A stretch of DNA of 64,000 bases from an uncultured Clostridia bacterium. Its GTDB lineage: Bacteria; Bacillota; Clostridia; Peptostreptococcales; Anaerovoracaceae. Position 1 is the stretch's first letter. Each line of letters begins with the position of its first letter. Of this stretch, positions 59,791 through 64,000 are shown one piece after another. The DNA lies in assembly GCA_934233735.1 (NCBI GenBank), contig CAKQGQ010000007.1, forward strand, positions 43,962 to 107,961, given 5' to 3'. A program made the position numbers and the translations under genes. The notes under the pieces are model-generated. The model was not told the DNA's origin, did no database searches, and saw nothing but the letters and a program-made list of their open reading frames with translations.

Positions 59791-60462
59791 TTACTCCGTA
59801 ACTTCCGAATGAGAAAATTTCGCAACCGCATCGGCGACTGCCTTCTTCGCCATACCGTCCATGTCCATCGATAAAACCGCCTCGATGGCTTTCGTGATTT
59901 TTTCTTCCGGAATATGAAAAATTCCCATGCAGCATTGCAGGTGCCTGCGGATTTTTGTTTCTATGGTAAAATAAATATCACATTTGCGTGCCATATAGCC
60001 GCGCGTAATTCCCGCGGTTGCAATTTCCAGTTCATAAAAATCACTTTCCGATGCCTCAGGCAGATAGTTGTGAAACAGCTGATACAGCTTTCTTGCTGTA
60101 TTTTGATAAATGTATTCACTTGTATTCGGCAGCGAGTATGCCGTAACATACAAATCGCGCAGCGCCTCATTCTGCTCTGCAATATTCAGCTGCATTGCCG
60201 TTTCTACCGCATAAACCATCAGCGGATCTTCACACTCCGCCATCTCAAACTGACTCGTAAACATGTTCTCAACCAGCCCCAGCAGTACGGATTCCTTACT
60301 TGGAAACGCCCTGAAAAAAGCACTTGGAGCCATTCCTGCAAGTGTGGAAATTTCCGCGGTGGCAGTGTCCTGATATCCTTTTTGCAAAAACAAAGTTACC
60401 GCAGCAGCCATCATTTTTTGTCTCGTTCGCATCCCGCTGGGCTGTATTCCTCTTTTCGCCAT
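59791..60462 (-). CDS. TetR-family transcriptional regulator
   Basis: 223 residues. The N-terminal helix-turn-helix 'MRTRQKMMAAAVTLFLQKG', 'TATAEISTLAGMAPSAFFRAF' is clear. The C-terminal ligand domain is Met/Cys-containing and unassigned. Its promoter (TTGAAA-17-TATAAT) and two related imperfect inverted repeats lie upstream, suggesting autorepression. No obvious target operon other than the neighbouring nucleosidase. Confidence 0.85.
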   Translation of the reverse strand: MAKRGIQPSGMRTRQKMMAAAVTLFLQKGYQDTATAEISTLAGMAPSAFFRAFPSKESVLLGLVENMFTSQFEMAECEDPLMVYAVETAMQLNIAEQNEALRDLYVTAYSLPNTSEYIYQNTARKLYQLFHNYLPEASESDFYELEIATAGITRGYMARKCDIYFTIETKIRRHLQCCMGIFHIPEEKITKAIEAVLSMDMDGMAKKAVADAVAKFSHSEVTE

Positions 60463-60477
60463 TTCTTCTCCTTATCT

Positions 60478-60558
60478 TTAGCGACACTAATCGTTTCACT
60501 ATTTTTTTATTATTTGTAAGTGTACTCACATTATACTCTCATCCGCTGCTTTTTTCAA
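60478..60558 (-). promoter_or_regulatory. tetR promoter with two candidate operators
   Basis: TTGAAA (60558-60553) and TATAAT (60535-60530), spacer 17, lie inside the end of the nucleosidase gene. Inverted repeat TGTAAGTGTACTCACA (60515-60530) touches the -10 box and a shorter one, TTAGCGACACTAA, lies at 60478-60490. Confidence 0.55.
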
Positions 60559-61224
60559 TGCATTCATTACAATTTCCGCCGCAATATCGGACGCTTTTTT
60601 CTCAAATTCGGCATAGTCTTCGTGCGCGTCGCCGTCGGCGAGGTCTGAAATGCAGCGTACAACAGCAATCGGAACCCGATTTACAAACGCGGTATGTGCC
60701 ACAGCGCAGCTTTCCATTTCCACGCAAAGAGCCATTGGAAACTGCTCTTTCAGCCTAGTCTTACTTTCCATGTCCGTGACAAACAAATCGCCGGTAAGTA
60801 TAAGTCCCTCATGAACGGATTTTTCTCCGGCGTTTGCAGCCAGCCTTTCCGTAAGAGCCGGGTCCGTCGGAAAAACTTCCCGGAACGGAAATAACTCCGT
60901 AAGCTGCGATTTTCTCACATCGTGATAAGTAAGCCCATCTGCAATTACCACATCCAGGTGCTTGACTGCCGGGTCAAGGCTTCCCGCGATTCCGGTATGT
61001 ATAATTTCGTCCGGCGCAAATTTATCAATCATAAGCTGCGTGTAAATTGCCGCGTTGATTTTGCCTACTCCGCAGGTGGAAAGCACCACATCGCATCCGC
61101 AAAGCCAGCCTTCGTAGAACTTCATTCCATTGTATTCATATTCTTTGACCGTATTCTGCTCCATGGCCATATGCAGTTTTTCAGCTTCCACCCACATTGC
61201 TGAAATAATGCCTGTTTTTTTCAT
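60526..61224 (-). CDS. mtnN: 5'-methylthioadenosine/S-adenosylhomocysteine nucleosidase
   Basis: 232 residues of the PNP/UDP family. 'IGIISAMWVEAE'-type start (MKKTGIISAMWVEAEKL), 'VLSTCGVGKINAA', 'IIHTGIAGSLDP', 'LCVEMESCAVAHTAFVN' (substrate Met/Glu) and 'VVRCISDLADGDAHEDY' (catalytic Asp) are present. It recycles SAM by-products, such as the 5'-methylthioadenosine and homocysteine adenosyl moieties, and yields S-ribosylhomocysteine. Residues before SAH-binding are slightly variant (CISDLAD where many have ISD.AD). Confidence 0.9.
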   Translation of the reverse strand: MKKTGIISAMWVEAEKLHMAMEQNTVKEYEYNGMKFYEGWLCGCDVVLSTCGVGKINAAIYTQLMIDKFAPDEIIHTGIAGSLDPAVKHLDVVIADGLTYHDVRKSQLTELFPFREVFPTDPALTERLAANAGEKSVHEGLILTGDLFVTDMESKTRLKEQFPMALCVEMESCAVAHTAFVNRVPIAVVRCISDLADGDAHEDYAEFEKKASDIAAEIVMNALKKAADESIM

Positions 61225-61303
61225 GGAATCGCCCTCCGCATACAGTAAATTTCAAATTATTATCCTCCCAATTATAGGGCAGATTCATCACTTTTGCAAG
61301 CAG

Positions 61304-62194
61304 CTAACGGATAAGAGGCTTCTTGCTTCCGAGGGAAATTCCGGGCAGTTCCACTTCAAGCTGTACGCCGTCTTCTTCGTTTGTTTCTGTGATTCCCATA
61401 AGCAGTTTTTTATTGACTGTTTCGGGAATATAATACTTGCCAATCTTGTAGTCGATGCCTGCCTTATGCGCCTGCGAAAGCTGGTATCGCCGCTTTATTC
61501 TGTACAGCTTCCCATCCTTCCGGAAAAAAGCTCCTGTCTGGTGAAAACGGAACGGAATTCCTTTTTCCATACACTGCCTCCGCATGTCGAGAATCCAGTC
61601 ATAATCACAGACTCTGGCATTCACGCCGGATTCTCCGCCTGTCGCAACCTCCTCTATGCTGTCCTTCAAATACGGCGAAAGGTCGATTCGCTCAAGCAAC
61701 GGTGAGGCTATGATGGACTTATGCTTAATCGGCGCATCCAAAAAAATCGGCAGGCGGTAATCGGCCCTGCACTGATCCTCCACCGTGCATCCAACGAGCA
61801 CATTGTCATATCCATCTCCCCAATCGTCCGGGATGCACTGCATAAACCGGTCAATCCTCTTCGTAAAGAAGTAAAACAGGCAGTCGCTTCTCTGTTTCAT
61901 CATGCGCCAGCATTCTGCCCGCCATTCATCTGCATCCTTCAGCAAAAAATCAGAAGTAAAACATGTAAATACAATCTTTCCGCTCGGAAGCTTATATCTT
62001 CCGTCCCTTTTTCTTTTAATCGGGTAATCGAAATTCCCTGTCTTGCGGCAGATACTGCTCGGCCCCACTGCCCCATACATCTCGTCCTGCCTGTATACAT
62101 AGCAATACCTGCATCCCGGGCTGATTTTCGTACAGCCGTGCCAAGGGTTCCAGTCCATATATAGTCTGTAGTCTTTGTTTGATTTCGCTGCCAT
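61304..62194 (-). CDS. DUF5131 family protein (phage Gp37/Gp68-like)
   Basis: 296 residues. 'DWNPWHGCTKISPGCRYCYVYR' with three cysteines, 'GKIVFTCFTSDFLLKDADEWR' and 'LFYFFTKRIDRFM', 'VGCTVEDQ' and 'ATGGESGVNARVCDYDWILDM' are the DUF5131 pattern, related to radical-SAM-like folds. Members occur in phages, mobile elements and chromosomes; biochemical role unknown. It stands alone with a GGGAGGGG site. The next stretch to the right is repeat-bearing. Confidence 0.82.
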   Translation of the reverse strand: MAAKSNKDYRLYMDWNPWHGCTKISPGCRYCYVYRQDEMYGAVGPSSICRKTGNFDYPIKRKRDGRYKLPSGKIVFTCFTSDFLLKDADEWRAECWRMMKQRSDCLFYFFTKRIDRFMQCIPDDWGDGYDNVLVGCTVEDQCRADYRLPIFLDAPIKHKSIIASPLLERIDLSPYLKDSIEEVATGGESGVNARVCDYDWILDMRRQCMEKGIPFRFHQTGAFFRKDGKLYRIKRRYQLSQAHKAGIDYKIGKYYIPETVNKKLLMGITETNEEDGVQLEVELPGISLGSKKPLIR

Positions 62195-62314
62195 ATTGCC
62201 CCTCCCTGCTTACATTGTATCACATAGCGGCCGCAGGAACAAGCGTTCTTTTTTCTGTGTAGGAGCAGTGGGGGGCTCTGGGCATGTCGAAATTTGTCGA
62301 ATCAAGCCCGGAAT

Positions 62315-62396
62315 GGCTCTCGTGGCGCGCTGGGAACGGGCTCGACGCGGCTGGGGGCTCTCGCGGCGCGCTGGGAACGGGCTCGACGCGGCGCTC
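62315..62396. repeat. Two 41-bp GC-rich tandem repeats
   Basis: Units at 62315-62355 and 62356-62396 (start GGCTCTCG(T/C)GGCGCGCTG) differ at one of their first 37 bases. The block ends at a lone AATGTATATTTACA (62397-62410), the end motif of the elements at 10731 and 34366. No credible gene in 62195-62569. Confidence 0.8.
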
Positions 62397-62482
62397 AATG
62401 TATATTTACAGAATACGGAAGTCGTACAGGGACATGCTCTCGCCGGGCGCAGGGGCAAGCCCTCGCCGACCCCATGCGAAAA

Positions 62483-62520
62483 CAGCAGATACACCATTTT
62501 ATTCGTCGGCGTATCTGCTG
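62483..62520 (-). terminator. Terminator of the Na+/alanine symporter gene
   Basis: CAGCAGATAC.CC / GG.GTATCTGCTG stem, followed on the minus strand by TTTTCGC. It lies about 50 nt after the stop codon. Confidence 0.7.
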
Positions 62521-62569
62521 CTTGTGATTTATAGTTTGTTCAAACGCAATATTTGAACGCAATCATTTT

Positions 62570-64000
62570 TTATTTTATAACCGCTTGTTCAGCTTCGTGC
62601 TTTGCTTCAAGCTGACTGCTATATTTTTCTGTGGTGATTTCATCCCAAAGCTCTGCGTTATTCAAACCAAGATCGGCAGGCTCGAAAACCGGGTCGATTC
62701 CAAGCTTCTTCTGTCTTTCATAGTCCTTAAGGATTTTAATTGCCTTTGGTGAAAGCACAAGGAGTGCCACAAAGTTAATCCAACACATAATGCCGATACC
62801 GATATCCGCAATGTCCCATGCGGTTGCCAGATTTCTGGTTGCCCCGAAGAATACAATCAAAGTAACAATCAAACGGATTACATTCGTTACCGTTTTTCTC
62901 GTTTTTTCACTTGAATTTCGGAGTACGAACGCCGTGTTCGTATCGTTATACAGTGTGAAGGACAGCAGAGTTGTGAAGGCGAAGAAGAATACCGCAATCG
63001 CAATAAATGCTGCGCCAAATCCCGGGAATACGGAATTAATCGCACTGATTGTATATTGGCATCCGTAATCTACGCCCGGAAGATTTTCGGTGATAAGTGT
63101 AGTTCCATCAGCTCCCAGAACATTGTAAGCACCTGTGCTGAGAATCATAATCGCGGTTGCCGTACATACGAACAGGGTATCCACATAAACCGAGAAGGAC
63201 TGCGCCAAGCCCTGTTTCGCCGGGTGAGAAGTCTCGGCGGCGGCTGCTGCGTGAGCGCCGGAGCCATATCCTGCTTCATTCGAGTAAATGCCTCTCTTTA
63301 CACCCCACATAATCGTGCTTCCCCAAATCGCGCCGTAGAGCGAGTTCATATTAAATGCACATCTGAAAATCAATCCAAACATGCCCGGAATTTGTTTAAA
63401 ATTAATACCCAGAATAACGATTGCAAGCAAAATATAGATAATCGACATAACCGGAACGATATATCCTGCAACGGTTCCGAGTCTCTTGCTTCCTCCGAAC
63501 GCAACGATTGCGAAGCAGACTGCGATGAGCGCACCGCTTATCCACGGGTTCAGTCCAAATGCCATATGCGCGGAATCTGCGAAATTAAATGCCTGAATGG
63601 TAGGCCCTGTAATCGCATTTGCCAAAATTGCCGCAAGGGCATATACGATTGCAAAAATGCGGATTCCGGTTCCTTTTTCGATGTAGTATGCAGGACCGCC
63701 CTTATACTCGCCGTCAACCTTAACTTTGTACGTCTGTGCCAGTGCTGACTCCGCGAATGCAGTTCCTGCTCCGATAAATGCAATCACCCACATCCAAAAG
63801 ACTGCTCCCGGACCTCCGAAATAAATCGCGGTTGCTACGCCTGCGATATTTCCGACGCCGACTCTTCCTCCCAGTGCAAGCGCGAAGCTTTGGAAGGAGC
63901 TCATGCCTTCCTTACTGGACTTTTCGCTGTCTTTCTTATCCTTTCCGATTAAGAAACGCCACATGTCCGTAAAGAGACGCAGCTGTGGAAATTTCATTCT
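62570..64000 (-). CDS. Sodium:alanine symporter (AGCS family), N-terminus outside the window
   Basis: 476 residues seen; the frame is open to the right edge and the usual first 50-60 residues (first membrane helix) are missing. 'SSFQSFALALGGRVGVGNIAGVATAIYFGGPGAVFWMWV', in pieces 'GGRVGVGNIAGVATA' and 'FGGPGAVFWMWVIAF', is the AGCS signature; 'KRGIYSNEAGYGSGAHAAAAA' is the second signature region. About nine helices are visible. It takes up alanine or glycine with Na+. The C-terminal tail is charged. Confidence 0.92.
   Translation of the reverse strand, partial: RMKFPQLRLFTDMWRFLIGKDKKDSEKSSKEGMSSFQSFALALGGRVGVGNIAGVATAIYFGGPGAVFWMWVIAFIGAGTAFAESALAQTYKVKVDGEYKGGPAYYIEKGTGIRIFAIVYALAAILANAITGPTIQAFNFADSAHMAFGLNPWISGALIAVCFAIVAFGGSKRLGTVAGYIVPVMSIIYILLAIVILGINFKQIPGMFGLIFRCAFNMNSLYGAIWGSTIMWGVKRGIYSNEAGYGSGAHAAAAAETSHPAKQGLAQSFSVYVDTLFVCTATAIMILSTGAYNVLGADGTTLITENLPGVDYGCQYTISAINSVFPGFGAAFIAIAVFFFAFTTLLSFTLYNDTNTAFVLRNSSEKTRKTVTNVIRLIVTLIVFFGATRNLATAWDIADIGIGIMCWINFVALLVLSPKAIKILKDYERQKKLGIDPVFEPADLGLNNAELWDEITTEKYSSQLEAKHEAEQAVIK

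Noticed and set aside
61304..62569. A prophage next to the DUF5131 gene
   Set aside because: DUF5131 is sometimes phage-borne, but no integrase, structural or lysis gene is nearby.

Overview
The window reads as a chromosomal segment of a Gram-positive, anaerobic-looking member of the Clostridia (Bacillota). Evidence: strong AGGAGG-type ribosome sites, lipobox lipoproteins, a sortase-type sorting signal, a SipW-type signal peptidase, paired ECF sigma/anti-sigma genes and a BMP-type nucleoside ABC importer. I cannot name the species. Nearly all genes lie on the minus strand.

Layout. 1-310: start of an Abi-family (AbiD/AbiF-like) gene with its own promoter and a small terminator-ended leader RNA. 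479-10475: two threonine-aldolase-like genes on the plus strand flank two ECF sigma/anti-sigma operons, several lipoproteins and decayed accessory genes (a DUF3791/DUF3990 remnant and a 5'-truncated ORF). 10514-10588: tRNA-Arg(CCG). 11059-20738: an orphan DNA methyltransferase, an acyl-CoA synthetase, YgiQ, and a complete BMP-family ABC importer. 20883-22738: CAP-domain, NUDIX and P-loop genes. 22827-34133: a MATE exporter, an ABC exporter and a tightly overlapping aromatic amino acid operon (pheA, aroB, aroC, aroQ, aroA, tyrA, DAHP synthase, aminotransferase). 34205-35012: non-coding, GC-rich and repeat-bearing.

35013-52436 is the standout: a minus-strand TasA/SipW-type surface-fibre locus. 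From a strong promoter at 52480-52508 it runs: wall-anchored (PPKTGD) TasA-like protein, small TasA-like protein, SipW-type signal peptidase with a coiled-coil tail, then eight large proteins with a SipW-type signal, a TasA/CalY-like N-domain and a different beta-helix-like C-domain each, and finally a Ser/Gly-rich member before a terminator. Seven of the eight share an almost identical N-terminus. Each of those seven is preceded by a repeated ~300-350 bp spacer holding two conserved RNA stems and a small leader ORF (MKNTKILRGG..., or MSKKIFRGG... in one copy) that contains a poly-G tract of 7, 9, 7, 11, 9, 8 or 8 bases. This looks like a set of interchangeable, perhaps phase-variable, fibre/adhesin subunits served by one dedicated peptidase. 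I know of no description of this arrangement.

52646-64000: rlmN, a zinc-ribbon membrane protein, a Sapep-type dipeptidase, a DUF917/NCS1-permease pair divergent from a PucR-type regulator (with a perfect 26-bp palindrome between them), a TetR regulator with its likely operators, an MTA/SAH nucleosidase, a DUF5131 protein, a GC-rich tandem repeat and the start-truncated Na+/alanine symporter gene at the right edge.

Family names come from recognising motifs by eye; no database search was run.
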